Assembly: GCF_030812195.1 (NCBI RefSeq)
Contig: NZ_JAUSSF010000003.1
Span: 806,001 to 870,000 of the forward strand
DNA from: Chryseobacterium lathyri
Lineage (GTDB): Bacteria > Bacteroidota > Bacteroidia > Flavobacteriales > Weeksellaceae
DNA length: 64,000 nt
Direction: 5' to 3'
Shown: one piece after another, positions 8,784 through 17,537 of the stretch
How positions within the stretch are numbered: position 1 is the stretch's first letter
How the letters are laid out: each line of letters opens with the position of its first letter
The notes under the pieces: generated by a model
Databases searched by the model: none
The model's input: the letters and a program-made list of their open reading frames with translations, nothing else
What the model was told of the DNA's origin: nothing
Program-made: the position numbers and the translations under genes

Positions 8784-9875
8784 TCACTCAAAAAATAATT
8801 TTTTGAAACTTTTATATTTCCACCAGTCCTTTTTCATGGTTGGCCTTTCAACAAAAATAAAAAACAATACAGAGATTATAAGCACGACTGAAAGAGCGAT
8901 CGTAAATTTTATCAAGAAATCAATCAAATAATTATTAAATAACATTTTAGAAAAGAGTGGGGAAATATAGTAGATGAGTTTTTGATGGAGCATATAAATA
9001 GTATAGCACATTCCGCCAATAATATATAAAAACTTCTTCTCTAACAATCTGATAAAGTAAAACGACTTTGAAGAAAGAACTAATAAAATAAAGTTACCTG
9101 ATAATATCAATATGGGATTTGACGTTAAGAAAGCTGTTATTAATGCAATAACACATAAAAAATCAAAGAATAAACTATTCTTAATTTTGTCTTTATATTC
9201 CATATATATATCTGCTGCTAAAAATCCTATCAGGAAAAAAGGTAAATATCCTACTATGGTCTTGAATTCAAAATGAATAAAATTAATATCGTTCCAAAAA
9301 AATATTAACAGAAAAAGTATACTTCTCCTCATTATTTTATTAGCTCTGAAAAGAAGCGCAAAGACAGGAGCAAGAATATAAAATTGGATTTCTATTTCCA
9401 ATGTCCATAATACAGGGTTTATTACAGACCCTTCATTGTAAATAATATTGTGAACATAAAATAAAGATGCTAAAAGATGTGGAAATAAAGCCTCAAAACT
9501 TTTAGTCTGTAAAATAAATACCTGCAGTATAAAAATTGATACCAGCAATATAATATAAGGCGGTTCAAGCCTTGTCAGCCTTCTGATGAAATAGCTTTTA
9601 ATATCTACATTTCCTTCTTTATATAAATACTGCCTTATAAACGGCAATCCTATAATAAACCCACTAATGGAAAAGAACAGATAAATACCTGTTGAACCTA
9701 TATATTCATATTGTGCAATGGTATATTTTTTTGCAAAAAAAGGATTCTTGTCACAGTAATAGTCTATAAAATGCTCAATAAATACGGTTATTACACAAAA
9801 AAACCTTAAACCATCAATATAGAGAATTTTTTTACCTCCAGAGGTAACCCTCTGTAATAATTTCAATGAATGCAT
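8784..9875 (-). CDS. acyltransferase 3 family membrane protein (OafA/YrhL-like)
   Basis: This 363-residue integral membrane protein has about ten hydrophobic segments. The N-terminus KKILYIDGLRFFCVITVFIEH holds the family signature: Arg at about residue 23 and His eleven residues on, the R/K-X10-H pair. The family transfers acetyl or other acyl groups to sugars of O-antigen, capsule or glycolipids at the inner membrane; the substrate here is unknown. It has no SGNH domain. It is a single gene convergent with the BspA-like gene, strongly AT-rich, and not part of a visible glycan cluster. Together these two genes separate nusG from rplK, which suggests insertion. Confidence 0.85.
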   Translation of the reverse strand: MHSLKLLQRVTSGGKKILYIDGLRFFCVITVFIEHFIDYYCDKNPFFAKKYTIAQYEYIGSTGIYLFFSISGFIIGLPFIRQYLYKEGNVDIKSYFIRRLTRLEPPYIILLVSIFILQVFILQTKSFEALFPHLLASLFYVHNIIYNEGSVINPVLWTLEIEIQFYILAPVFALLFRANKIMRRSILFLLIFFWNDINFIHFEFKTIVGYLPFFLIGFLAADIYMEYKDKIKNSLFFDFLCVIALITAFLTSNPILILSGNFILLVLSSKSFYFIRLLEKKFLYIIGGMCYTIYMLHQKLIYYISPLFSKMLFNNYLIDFLIKFTIALSVVLIISVLFFIFVERPTMKKDWWKYKSFKKLFFE

Positions 9876-10108
9876 GCTTTATAAATTAATTAAGTGCTCA
9901 TATCTTTACCCGCTATATATTTTAGAAATGGTCACAAACATCCATACTTCCCTTGAATACGCGAGGAGAGTAAAAAGTATAAACTATTTTAAAGGATATT
10001 ATGATTCCGTGTTTCAAAGCATAAAAAGTGGTGGGAAACATTCAACAAGTAGAAAAGCTGATGTCTTAGTAATGATATGTTTACTTCTAAAATGGCAGTA
10101 TTAAATAT

Positions 10109-10246
10109 TTATTGCTGAAGAGCTGATTGTATCATGGCTAATCTCAACTTTGGAGATGCAATTACAGAAAGACTAGGATAAAGATTTTGTTCATATTTCT
10201 GAGTTTTTAAGTAAGAAAAATAAAGTCTAAAAAACTTTTCATTCAT
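10109..10246 (-). CDS. possible small protein of 45 residues
   Basis: I do not recognise this product. The ATG at 10246 (MNEKFFRLYFSYLKTQKYEQ, ending MIQSALQQ) lies 24 bases after a consensus -7 box, TATATTTG, at 10270-10277. A TTTG about 17 bases further up serves as the -33 element. Residues are mostly polar with basic and aromatic groups; there is no signal peptide. It could be a true small protein, the remnant of a longer gene, or a non-coding transcript. The promoter is the main support. Confidence 0.35.
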   Translation of the reverse strand: MNEKFFRLYFSYLKTQKYEQNLYPSLSVIASPKLRLAMIQSALQQ

Positions 10247-10269
10247 ATTTGTTATTAATTTAAGTATGG

Positions 10270-10277
10270 CAAATATA
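10270..10277 (-). promoter_or_regulatory. -7 promoter element in the acyltransferase-nusG gap
   Basis: TATATTTGCC on the minus strand, preceded by GATTTGATTAGG, matches the Bacteroidota consensus. It points to transcription toward 10109. Confidence 0.5.
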
Positions 10278-10571
10278 TAGATATCAAACACCTAATCAAA
10301 TCAAATTAAAAAAATACTATCAAAAAAAATGCATGTGCTGTATTTTCTTATTAACTTAACAATACAAATAATCTTTATATGAAAATATTAATTCACCTAA
10401 AAATGATTATTCACAAAAAAAAATGATAAAATAGTATATATTCCAAAATATAGTTCAAAACACTATGACATTTTAAAATCGGTAAAATATTCTACTAATT
10501 AGGCTTATCAAGGAATTGTTTAAGCAATTCGCTTATCATATAAGGAACGGAAATATAATTATAAACATAAA

Positions 10572-10596
10572 AAAGACTGCTGTTTAAGCAGTCTTT
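10572..10596 (-). terminator. terminator after nusG
   Basis: The 10-base-pair stem AAAGACTGCT / AGCAGTCTTT with a 5-base loop lies about 20 bases past the nusG stop and is followed on the minus strand by TTTTATG. It shows that tuf-secE-nusG ends here and is not cotranscribed with rplK. Confidence 0.85.
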
Positions 10597-10617
10597 ATAT
10601 ATTTTAAAAAGTACGAA

Positions 10618-11160
10618 TTATACTTTTTCCACTTGCATATAGCTAAGCTCCATTGGTGTTTTTCTACCGAAGATCAATACGGAAACTTCAATTTTCTTTT
10701 TGTCTTCAAGAATCTTCTCAACAGTTCCGTTGAATCCATTGAAAGGGCCGTCAATTACTTTAACGTTTTCACCTACAATGTATGGGATCTCAACGTCGCT
10801 TGCAAATTCTGAAAGCTCATCCATTCTTCCCAGCATTCTGTTGACCTCAGATTTTCTCATAGGAACAGGATCACCACCTTTTGTTAAGCTTAAGAAAGAT
10901 ATTACTCCCGGAATATTTTTAATCACGTGAGGAATTTCTCCCATCAGATCAGCTTCGATCATTAAGTATCCAGGATAATAAGGTTTCTCTTTAGGAACTT
11001 TTTTCCCGTTTCTGATCTGAATAACCTTTTCCATAGGAATAACCACTTGAGTAACGTACTGCTCAAACCCTAAACGCTTGATTTCTGTCTCAATATAGTT
11101 TTTCACTTTATTTTCCTGTCCGCTGATAGCTTTCAGCACATACCATTTCAATTCGCTCAT
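10618..11160 (-). CDS. nusG: transcription termination/antitermination protein NusG
   Basis: This 180-residue protein binds RNA polymerase, suppresses pausing and couples to Rho or the ribosome. The N-terminal NGN domain (KWYVLKAISGQENKVKNYIE, ...KPYYPGYLMIEADL, ...IPGVISFLS) and the C-terminal KOW domain (VGENVKVIDGPFNGFNGTVEKI) are complete. It is 17 bases after secE. In the usual flavobacterial order rplK would follow within about 100 bases; here a terminator follows instead. Confidence 0.98.
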   Translation of the reverse strand: MSELKWYVLKAISGQENKVKNYIETEIKRLGFEQYVTQVVIPMEKVIQIRNGKKVPKEKPYYPGYLMIEADLMGEIPHVIKNIPGVISFLSLTKGGDPVPMRKSEVNRMLGRMDELSEFASDVEIPYIVGENVKVIDGPFNGFNGTVEKILEDKKKIEVSVLIFGRKTPMELSYMQVEKV

Positions 11161-11177
11161 TATGGGAAAATACTTTT

Positions 11178-11384
11178 TTAGTTGAACACGTTAATTAGCA
11201 TTCCAATTATGTTGCTGATTGCTTTCGAAAACAATTCATCAACTCCAAAGGTAAACAATGCCAAAATCACTGTAGCAATAGTTACCACAATAGTAGAAGA
11301 CTGAAGATCAGCCCACTTTGGCCATTCAACTTTATGTCTGAATTCGTTATAAGAACCTTTTAAAAAATCGACAAATGAACTCAT
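11178..11384 (-). CDS. secE: preprotein translocase subunit SecE
   Basis: This short SecE has 68 residues. It is the small essential membrane subunit that clamps SecY in the Sec translocon. The N-terminus MSSFVDFLKGSYNEFRHKVEWPKW has the conserved amphipathic helix with VEWPKW, and a single membrane helix (TIVVTIATVILALFTFGV) follows. The start is the ATG at 11384; a longer open frame upstream overlaps the tRNA-Trp gene and is rejected. It lies 12 bases after tRNA-Trp and 17 bases before nusG. Confidence 0.96.
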   Translation of the reverse strand: MSSFVDFLKGSYNEFRHKVEWPKWADLQSSTIVVTIATVILALFTFGVDELFSKAISNIIGMLINVFN

Positions 11385-11396
11385 AATTAATATTTG

Positions 11397-11467
11397 CACG
11401 GGCACAAGGATTCGAACCCTGATCAACGGTTTTGGAGACCGGTATCCTACCATTGGACGATGCCCGT
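11397..11467 (-). tRNA. tRNA-Trp (anticodon CCA)
   Basis: A 71-base cloverleaf has acceptor ACGGGCA/TGCCCGT, anticodon loop CTCCAAA and T arm GGGTTCGAATCC. CCA is not encoded. It sits between tuf and secE, the usual place in this phylum. Confidence 0.95.
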
Positions 11468-11473
11468 AGATAA

Positions 11474-11505
11474 AAAGCTTCCGAGAGTTTCCTTCCGGAA
11501 GCTTT
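11474..11505 (-). terminator. hairpin between tuf and tRNA-Trp
   Basis: The stem AAAGCTTCCG / CGGAAGCTTT has a 12-base loop and a short T run (TTTTTA) on the minus strand. It may partly end tuf transcription, so that downstream secE-nusG are expressed less than tuf, or act in processing before the tRNA. Confidence 0.6.
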
Positions 11506-11521
11506 ATTTATTTTAAGATGA

Positions 11522-12733
11522 TTAGTCTAAGATTTCAGTAACCTGACCTGAACCAACTGTTCTACCTCCTTCTCTGATCGCAAATCTAAGACCTACGTTA
11601 AGAGCGATTGGCTGTAACAATTCTACAGTGATCTCTAAGTTATCACCAGGCATTACCATTTCTACACCTTCTGGTAAGAAGATCTCACCTGTAACGTCAG
11701 TAGTTCTTACGTAGAACTGAGGACGGTATTTGTTGTGGAATGGAGTGTGACGTCCACCTTCTTCTTTAGAAAGGATATAAACTGAAGCTTTGAATTTTTT
11801 GTGTGGCTTAACAGAATCTTTCTTAGCGATTACCATACCTCTCTTGATGTCAGTTTTTTCAATACCTCTCAACAATAGACCTACGTTATCACCAGCTTCA
11901 CCTCTGTCTAGGATTTTTCTGAACATCTCAACTCCTGTAATAGTAGAAGTTAATTTTTCTTCACCCATACCGATGATATCAACAGGATCACCTGTATTGA
12001 TAATACCAGCTTCGATTCTACCAGTTGCAACAGTACCTCTACCTGTAATAGAGAATACGTCTTCGATTGGCATCAAGAATGGCTTATCAGTATCTCTTGG
12101 TGGTTGCTCGATCCAGTTATCAACAGCATCCATTAATTCTTCAACGCTCTTGAACCATTTATCTTCAGTATCAGGAGTAGCTGCTGTAGCTGCTGTAAGA
12201 GCACCTAATGCAGAACCTTGAATTACTGGAGAGTTATCTCCGTCAAAATCGTAAGTAGATAATAAGTCTCTAAGCTCCATTTCAACAAGCTCTAATAACT
12301 CAGCATCATCCACCATATCAACTTTGTTCATGAAAACAACGATTCTAGGTACATTTACCTGACGGCAAAGTAGGATATGTTCTCTAGTCTGAGGCATTGG
12401 ACCGTCAGTTGCAGCACATACTACGATAGCTCCATCCATTTGAGCAGCACCAGTTACCATGTTCTTTACGTAATCCGCGTGACCTGGACAGTCAACGTGA
12501 GCATAGTGTCTTTTTTCAGTTTCGTATTCGATGTGAGCAGTATTGATAGTAATACCTCTTTCTTTTTCTTCTGGAGCAGAGTCAATTGCAGAGAAGTCTT
12601 TTTTCTCAGCAAGACCTTTGCTAGCTAGTACAGCAGAAATAGCAGCTGTAAGAGTAGTTTTACCATGGTCAACGTGACCAATAGTACCAATGTTCAAGTG
12701 TGGTTTGTTACGATTAAACGTTTCCTTTGCCAT
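11522..12733 (-). CDS. tuf: elongation factor Tu
   Basis: This 403-residue GTPase delivers aminoacyl-tRNA to the ribosome. Domain 1 has the G motifs GHVDHGKTT (about residues 19-27), DCPGHADY and NKVD; the effector region is RGITI. Domains 2 and 3 follow ([30 protein letters not shown]). The insert [20 protein letters not shown] after SAL explains the slightly long chain. A strong promoter precedes it. In many bacteria the tRNA genes Thr-Tyr-Gly-Thr come just upstream; here they are 8.5 kb away, past an efflux system. Confidence 0.99.
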   Translation of the reverse strand: MAKETFNRNKPHLNIGTIGHVDHGKTTLTAAISAVLASKGLAEKKDFSAIDSAPEEKERGITINTAHIEYETEKRHYAHVDCPGHADYVKNMVTGAAQMDGAIVVCAATDGPMPQTREHILLCRQVNVPRIVVFMNKVDMVDDAELLELVEMELRDLLSTYDFDGDNSPVIQGSALGALTAATAATPDTEDKWFKSVEELMDAVDNWIEQPPRDTDKPFLMPIEDVFSITGRGTVATGRIEAGIINTGDPVDIIGMGEEKLTSTITGVEMFRKILDRGEAGDNVGLLLRGIEKTDIKRGMVIAKKDSVKPHKKFKASVYILSKEEGGRHTPFHNKYRPQFYVRTTDVTGEIFLPEGVEMVMPGDNLEITVELLQPIALNVGLRFAIREGGRTVGSGQVTEILD

Positions 12734-12777
12734 GATTTAAAATTATTTATTTTATTATTTTTCAATTTTTCGGTGTG

Positions 12778-12806
12778 CAAATATAATGATTTTTTAAATA
12801 CCAAAA
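12778..12806 (-). promoter_or_regulatory. tuf promoter
   Basis: On the minus strand TTTTGG (about 12801-12806) is followed by TATATTTGCAC with the -7 box at 12778-12785, a near-perfect Bacteroidota promoter. The start lies about 40 bases before the ATG. Confidence 0.7.
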
Positions 12807-13021
12807 CCTTTTTATTTAAAAAAGTTTTAATATTCAAATCAAAGAAGCACAAACCTTATATTTCAATGTATGAGACAGCAAATTTACACAAATTTCCGGA
12901 TTGAAAAAAATCATTATAAACGTTTTTATTTAAAAGCATAAAGTATCGGGCTAATTCTGAATACTATAGAATATAAAAAAAATATTTACGGATAAAATTA
13001 CACTCTATAAAACTGCTAAAA

Positions 13022-13141
13022 ATGTTTTCTGACGCATACAAAATCCTATATTTTTTTCCAGATAAACAATTTGAAGATCATCATAATGCCCAAAAATACG
13101 AGCTGGGAGCTTTCCAGCAGAATTTAGGACTTTATTATTGA
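13022..13141 (+). CDS. doubtful 39-residue ORF
   Basis: The ATG at 13022 opens MFSDAYKILYFFPDKQFEDH... ending GAFQQNLGLYY. I do not recognise it and see no clear promoter. A 9-base-pair hairpin (GAAGCGCAG / CTGCGCTTC, 13149-13179) follows. It lies in a 470-base gap between tuf and the efflux gene and could be a gene remnant. Confidence 0.2.
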   Translation: MFSDAYKILYFFPDKQFEDHHNAQKYELGAFQQNLGLYY

Positions 13142-13148
13142 GATACAG

Positions 13149-13179
13149 GAAGCGCAGAAAACATAGCTTCCTGCGCTTC
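13149..13179. terminator. hairpin between the doubtful ORF and the RND gene
   Basis: GAAGCGCAG and CTGCGCTTC pair perfectly around 13 bases. Neither side has a strong T run, so it may be a weak two-way terminator for the efflux operon or an RNA end structure. Confidence 0.4.
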
Positions 13180-13207
13180 TCTTCATATAATATAGATAGA
13201 AGAAATA

Positions 13208-16200
13208 TTAAATCTGTTGATGTTTTTTTGTCCTGTTAAAAATCCAGAAAATAATCGGGAAGATCAACAAGGTTAGTACAGTCGCGGTAATCAGTCCTCC
13301 TATAATTACAATTGCCAAAGGTTTCTGAGATTCCGAGCCAATACCTGTAGATAATGCAGCAGGCATTAATCCTATGGAAGCCATCAATGCAGTCATGATA
13401 ACAGGCCTTGTTCTTGATTTTACTCCATTAAGTATTGCAGTATCCAAAGTCAGTCCGTTCTTTACATTTTGGTGGAACTCTGTGATGAGAATAACTCCGT
13501 TTTGAATACAGATGCCGAGCAAAGCAATCATACCCACTCCTGCGGAAATTCCAAAATTCATCCTGGTCAAATGAAGGGCTATAATTCCTCCTATCAGAGC
13601 AAAAGGTACATTCGCCAATACCAGCAAGGAATCTTTCATGTTTCCAAATAAGATAAATAATAAGAAGAAAATCCCCAAAATACTGATCGGCACCACCTGC
13701 GCCAGCCTATGTGAAGCTCTTTGCTGATTTTCAAACTGGCCTGTCCAGCCAATGGAATAACCGTCCGGAAGATCAATATTGGCCACTTTTTTTTGGGCAT
13801 CAGCAATGGTACTTCCTAAATCCCTGTCGCGGATTGAGAATTTCACCCCAATGTATCTCTTAATATCATCTCTGTAAATAAATGCTGCTCCGTTGTCTTT
13901 TACAATGGTACTGATCTCTTTCAGGGGAATCTTTGCGCCGTCCTGTGTAGGAACCATCAGGGAAGCAATATCATTTTCATCTTTTCTGTATTCCTGGGAA
14001 TAACGCAGACGGATCGGGAATTTCCTTTCGCCGTCAAACATTTCCGAAGCAGTTTTTCCCCCAAAAGCCATTTCCAATACAGACTGTGCATCATCAGGCA
14101 TCACTCCATAGGCTGCCATTTTATCCCGATCCAGCACAACACTTACTTCCGGCTGACCGATATTTTTAATGATCCCGGGATCTTTTACTCCGTCTACGCC
14201 TTTGATCTGTTTTAAAACCTCATCAGCCAATTTGTCTAAGGTTTCCAGATTATCACCATAAATTTTGATCCCGTTTTCTGCTTTGAAACCGGCTACGGCT
14301 TCTGCTACATTATCCGAGATCGGTTGGGAGTAATTGAAAGTAATTCCCTGATAGCTTCTGAGTTTTTTATCTATTTCCTCGATCAGTTCTTCATAGCTGA
14401 TTTTGCGTTTCCATTCTTCTTTTGGCTTAAGGTTGACGGCAAACTGCACAAATCCAAATCCGTTCGGGTCTGTTCCGTCATTACTCCGCCCGGTTTGAGC
14501 CAGCACATCCGTGACTTCAGGAAAGCTCATAATATCTTTCTTCAAAAGATCTGCAGTTTTCAGAGATTCTTTTAACGATGAACTCATCGGCATTTCTGCG
14601 GTGATCCAAAGCGAACCTTCATTCAGCTGGGGCAGAAATTCTGTTCCTAAGAATTTCCCTGAGAATAAGGTAGCTACCATGAAAGATATGGCAACCATTA
14701 AACTCATTTTTTTATGTTTAAAAGTATAGTTGAACCCTTTCAGAACAATTCTGTCCCAGAAATTCACAAACGGGTTGTTTTTTTCTTTTACATTCTTATT
14801 TAATAGAATATGGGAAAGAACGGGAACCAGCGTCAGTGTGAATATCAGCGCTCCTATCAAAGCAAATCCTAAGGTAAATGCTAAAGGGGAAAACATCTTC
14901 CCTTCCACTTTCTGGAATGAGAAAATGGGGATTAACGATGTAATGATGATTAGTTTTGAAAAGAAGATGGCTTTTCCTAAACCTGTCCCGGTCTGCTTGA
15001 TCCAGCCTCCTTTTGATAGCTTATTAAATTTTTCTGTTCCGTATTTAAGCGCTTTATGGTCGAGCATGACAAAAAGCCCTTCCACCATGACGACGGCTCC
15101 ATCAATAATAATTCCGAAATCTACCGCACCCAATGAAAGCAGGTTGGCGCTCATTCCCGCAAGCTTTAAGCATAAAAATGCAAACAACAGGGATAGCGGT
15201 ATTATAATGGAAACAATGAGAGTGGTTCTCCAGTCCGCCATAAAGATCAGAACGATCACCGTAACGAGAATGATCCCCTCGATCAGGTTATGCATGACAG
15301 TATGTGTCGTGAAATCCATCAGATTGTCACGGTCGTAGAATGTTACCATTTTAACATCTTTTGGAAGAATCTTTTCATTAAGTTCTTTGATTTTGGCTTT
15401 CACTCCAACCAGAACTTCCCTCGGGTTCTCCCCTTTTCTCATTACAACAATCCCTTCAACGGTATCTTCATGATTATTCAATCCGGCCTGTCCTACTCTC
15501 GGCATTGAACTTTCGTGAACTTCGGCAACATTTTTAACCAGAACAGGATTTCCGCTGTCATTCTGAATGGTAATATTTCCGATATCATTAGTGGATTTAA
15601 CCAAACCGATTCCTCTCACCACATAAGCCTGACCGTTTTTTTCAATGACATCACCTCCGACATTTAAATTGCTTTTGAAAACCGCATCATACACCTGGAG
15701 TGGGGTCAGATTGTATTTATCCAATGCTCTCGGATCAATGCTCAATTCGAATATTTTATCTTGGCCTCCGAAAACATTGATATCTGCAACTCCCGGAACG
15801 CCTCTCAGCGCGCGGTCGACCACCCAGTTCTGCAGGGTCAGCAGTTCTCTTGAATCTTTTGTTTTGCTTTCCAGGGTATATCTGAAGATTTCCCCGGTAG
15901 GCCCGTAGGGTGGCTGAACTTCCGGATCCACCTCATCAGGAAGGCTTACGGTTCTTAATTGGTTATTGACCTGATTTCTGGCGAAAGTATCATCCACCCC
16001 ATCGTCGAAAAGAATTTTAACAATAGAGAGACCAAACATTGTGGTACTTCTCACACTTGTTTTCTTCTGGACCGGGCTCATAGCCAATTCAATGGGCGTA
16101 GTCACAAAACGTTCCACTTCTTCTGCGCTTCGCCCATTCCATTGGGTTATAATGACAATCTGGGTATTGGTAACATCCGGGAAAGCTTCAATCGGCATAT

Positions 16201-16306
16201 TTTTGAAACTGATAAAACCCGCAACAGCCAGAATAGCCACCCAGATAAAAGTAAATGCTTTATTTTTTAACGAGAAGGCAATTATATTTTTAATGAACTT
16301 ATTCAT
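13208..16306 (-). CDS. czcA: CzcA/CusA-family heavy-metal efflux RND transporter
   Basis: This 1032-residue inner-membrane proton antiporter pumps metal ions through a periplasmic adaptor and an outer-membrane channel. It has the usual twelve membrane helices in two halves, with large periplasmic loops after helices 1 and 7. The helix-4 signature DFGIIIDGAVVMVEG (about residue 395-410) has the two Asp and one Glu of the divalent-cation (Zn/Co/Cd/Ni, CzcA) type rather than the Cu/Ag CusA type. The terminal Asn of the usual VEN is Gly. It is the last gene of the order outer-membrane factor, adaptor, pump, 149 bases after the adaptor gene. The two-component genes just upstream probably control it. 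Metal specificity is inference. Confidence 0.92.
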   Translation of the reverse strand: MNKFIKNIIAFSLKNKAFTFIWVAILAVAGFISFKNMPIEAFPDVTNTQIVIITQWNGRSAEEVERFVTTPIELAMSPVQKKTSVRSTTMFGLSIVKILFDDGVDDTFARNQVNNQLRTVSLPDEVDPEVQPPYGPTGEIFRYTLESKTKDSRELLTLQNWVVDRALRGVPGVADINVFGGQDKIFELSIDPRALDKYNLTPLQVYDAVFKSNLNVGGDVIEKNGQAYVVRGIGLVKSTNDIGNITIQNDSGNPVLVKNVAEVHESSMPRVGQAGLNNHEDTVEGIVVMRKGENPREVLVGVKAKIKELNEKILPKDVKMVTFYDRDNLMDFTTHTVMHNLIEGIILVTVIVLIFMADWRTTLIVSIIIPLSLLFAFLCLKLAGMSANLLSLGAVDFGIIIDGAVVMVEGLFVMLDHKALKYGTEKFNKLSKGGWIKQTGTGLGKAIFFSKLIIITSLIPIFSFQKVEGKMFSPLAFTLGFALIGALIFTLTLVPVLSHILLNKNVKEKNNPFVNFWDRIVLKGFNYTFKHKKMSLMVAISFMVATLFSGKFLGTEFLPQLNEGSLWITAEMPMSSSLKESLKTADLLKKDIMSFPEVTDVLAQTGRSNDGTDPNGFGFVQFAVNLKPKEEWKRKISYEELIEEIDKKLRSYQGITFNYSQPISDNVAEAVAGFKAENGIKIYGDNLETLDKLADEVLKQIKGVDGVKDPGIIKNIGQPEVSVVLDRDKMAAYGVMPDDAQSVLEMAFGGKTASEMFDGERKFPIRLRYSQEYRKDENDIASLMVPTQDGAKIPLKEISTIVKDNGAAFIYRDDIKRYIGVKFSIRDRDLGSTIADAQKKVANIDLPDGYSIGWTGQFENQQRASHRLAQVVPISILGIFFLLFILFGNMKDSLLVLANVPFALIGGIIALHLTRMNFGISAGVGMIALLGICIQNGVILITEFHQNVKNGLTLDTAILNGVKSRTRPVIMTALMASIGLMPAALSTGIGSESQKPLAIVIIGGLITATVLTLLIFPIIFWIFNRTKKHQQI

Positions 16307-16455
16307 AGTAGAGATGAGATGTTAGATTATTGAAGTTTTTTTGAACCATTAAGTTTTTATTTAAGGAGTTAAGATTATTAGGTAATCCGCAAGCGAATTG
16401 AATAAGCTGCAATGCTTAATATTTTCTTAATTAAACTTACTTTTAAATTAATTCT

Positions 16456-17535
16456 TTAATTATTCAAAGAGCGGTAAATCAGCAATTGATTATGAGTGAT
16501 TACTTCTTCTCCTTCAGACAATCCTTCGATATAAATGATGTCTCTAACTTGCTTTAAAACCTTTATTTCTTTAACCTTAACATCTGTTCTTGATTTGTAG
16601 ATCACCACAAAACTTCTGTTATCATCAAAAATGACAGCATTGGAAGGAACTGTTAATGCCGTTTTATTTTCCGAGCTTGAGACTTTTATGGTTGCCTTGC
16701 TTTCAGGAATTAATAATCCGTTTGCATTATTTAAAACAACCCTTGCCTGCATCGCATTGGTTTGTGGATCAATAATTTTAAATATTTTATCAATTTTTCC
16801 ATCAAAAACTTTGTCCGGATAAGACAGTGTGGAAACCTGGGCCTTCATTCCAAGACTGATTTTTTCAATATCTGATTCGTTGACATTCATAATTGCCCAA
16901 ACGTTCGTGGTATTCGCTACATCAAAAATATTATCACTTCTGTCACTTCTCAGCTGCATATCTTTATTGATATTCTTTTGAACGATGTAACCGCTGATCG
17001 GAGCTACAACACTGTAAATATTCCCCTTCTTCACATTATAAACCGTACTCACTGCACCTGCTCTCTGCATTTGGTCCTGAGCTTTCTGCAATTGGCTTTT
17101 GGCTTCCAGCACATCTCTTTCGGTGTTCAGTTTTCCTTCGTACATTTCCCGGGCAACGCGAAGATTGTTTTGAGCAACAACCAAATCCGTTTTCGCATCA
17201 CTTACATCTTTCTGAACTTCAGCCAACTCCGTACTTCTGATGGTCGCCAAAACCTGCCCTTTCGTCACATGATCTCCCAACTCTACATTTACACTTAAAA
17301 CATTCCCTCCAACCAGCGGATAAACATCGATATAACTGTTTTTATCTGCCGATATTTTTCCGTAAAAATTATAATCGTCTTCTATATTTTTTTTCTCAAC
17401 TTTTGCTAAGGAAATTGACTTCAGCATTGTGTTGCTCAATTCAAAACCTTTTTTTGCCTGTGGTTTTGCTTCTTCTTTTTTTGAACAAGACAGAATTAGC
17501 AAAGCCACCATTGTCAGGGTTATATATTTTTTCAT
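16456..17535 (-). CDS. RND efflux periplasmic adaptor (membrane fusion lipoprotein, CzcB-like)
   Basis: The protein has 359 residues. A lipobox (LLILSC, about residue 12-17) indicates a lipid anchor. The lipoyl half (NVELGDHVTKGQVLATIRS), a coiled-coil hairpin (about residues 100-150) and the returning lipoyl half (SVVAPISGYIVQKNINKDM) are followed by beta-barrel domains. This is the standard fold linking an RND pump to its TolC-like channel. There is no His-rich metal-binding extension. It is 2 bases from the end of the channel gene, so the two are translationally close. Confidence 0.92.
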   Translation of the reverse strand: MKKYITLTMVALLILSCSKKEEAKPQAKKGFELSNTMLKSISLAKVEKKNIEDDYNFYGKISADKNSYIDVYPLVGGNVLSVNVELGDHVTKGQVLATIRSTELAEVQKDVSDAKTDLVVAQNNLRVAREMYEGKLNTERDVLEAKSQLQKAQDQMQRAGAVSTVYNVKKGNIYSVVAPISGYIVQKNINKDMQLRSDRSDNIFDVANTTNVWAIMNVNESDIEKISLGMKAQVSTLSYPDKVFDGKIDKIFKIIDPQTNAMQARVVLNNANGLLIPESKATIKVSSSENKTALTVPSNAVIFDDNRSFVVIYKSRTDVKVKEIKVLKQVRDIIYIEGLSEGEEVITHNQLLIYRSLNN

Positions 17536-17537
17536 GC

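Larger units (their letters stand above)
9876..10571. other. AT-rich intergenic region between the acyltransferase gene and nusG
   Basis: These 700 bases are very AT-rich. I can support only a possible 45-codon ORF with a good promoter (see 10109-10246). A plus-strand ORF at 9874-10104 has no promoter or recognisable protein and was not called. No repeats or IS ends were seen. Confidence 0.5.

Noticed and set aside
9874-10104. 76-codon plus-strand ORF next to the acyltransferase start
   Set aside because: No promoter, no recognisable protein, and it lies in a very AT-rich spacer where chance ORFs are common.
10501-10617. Coding-looking stretch after nusG on the minus strand
   Set aside because: It is in frame only by reading through the nusG stop and covers the terminator hairpin.
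11385-11453. Longer N-terminus for SecE
   Set aside because: The extension lies inside the tRNA-Trp gene; the ATG at 11384 gives a normal SecE.
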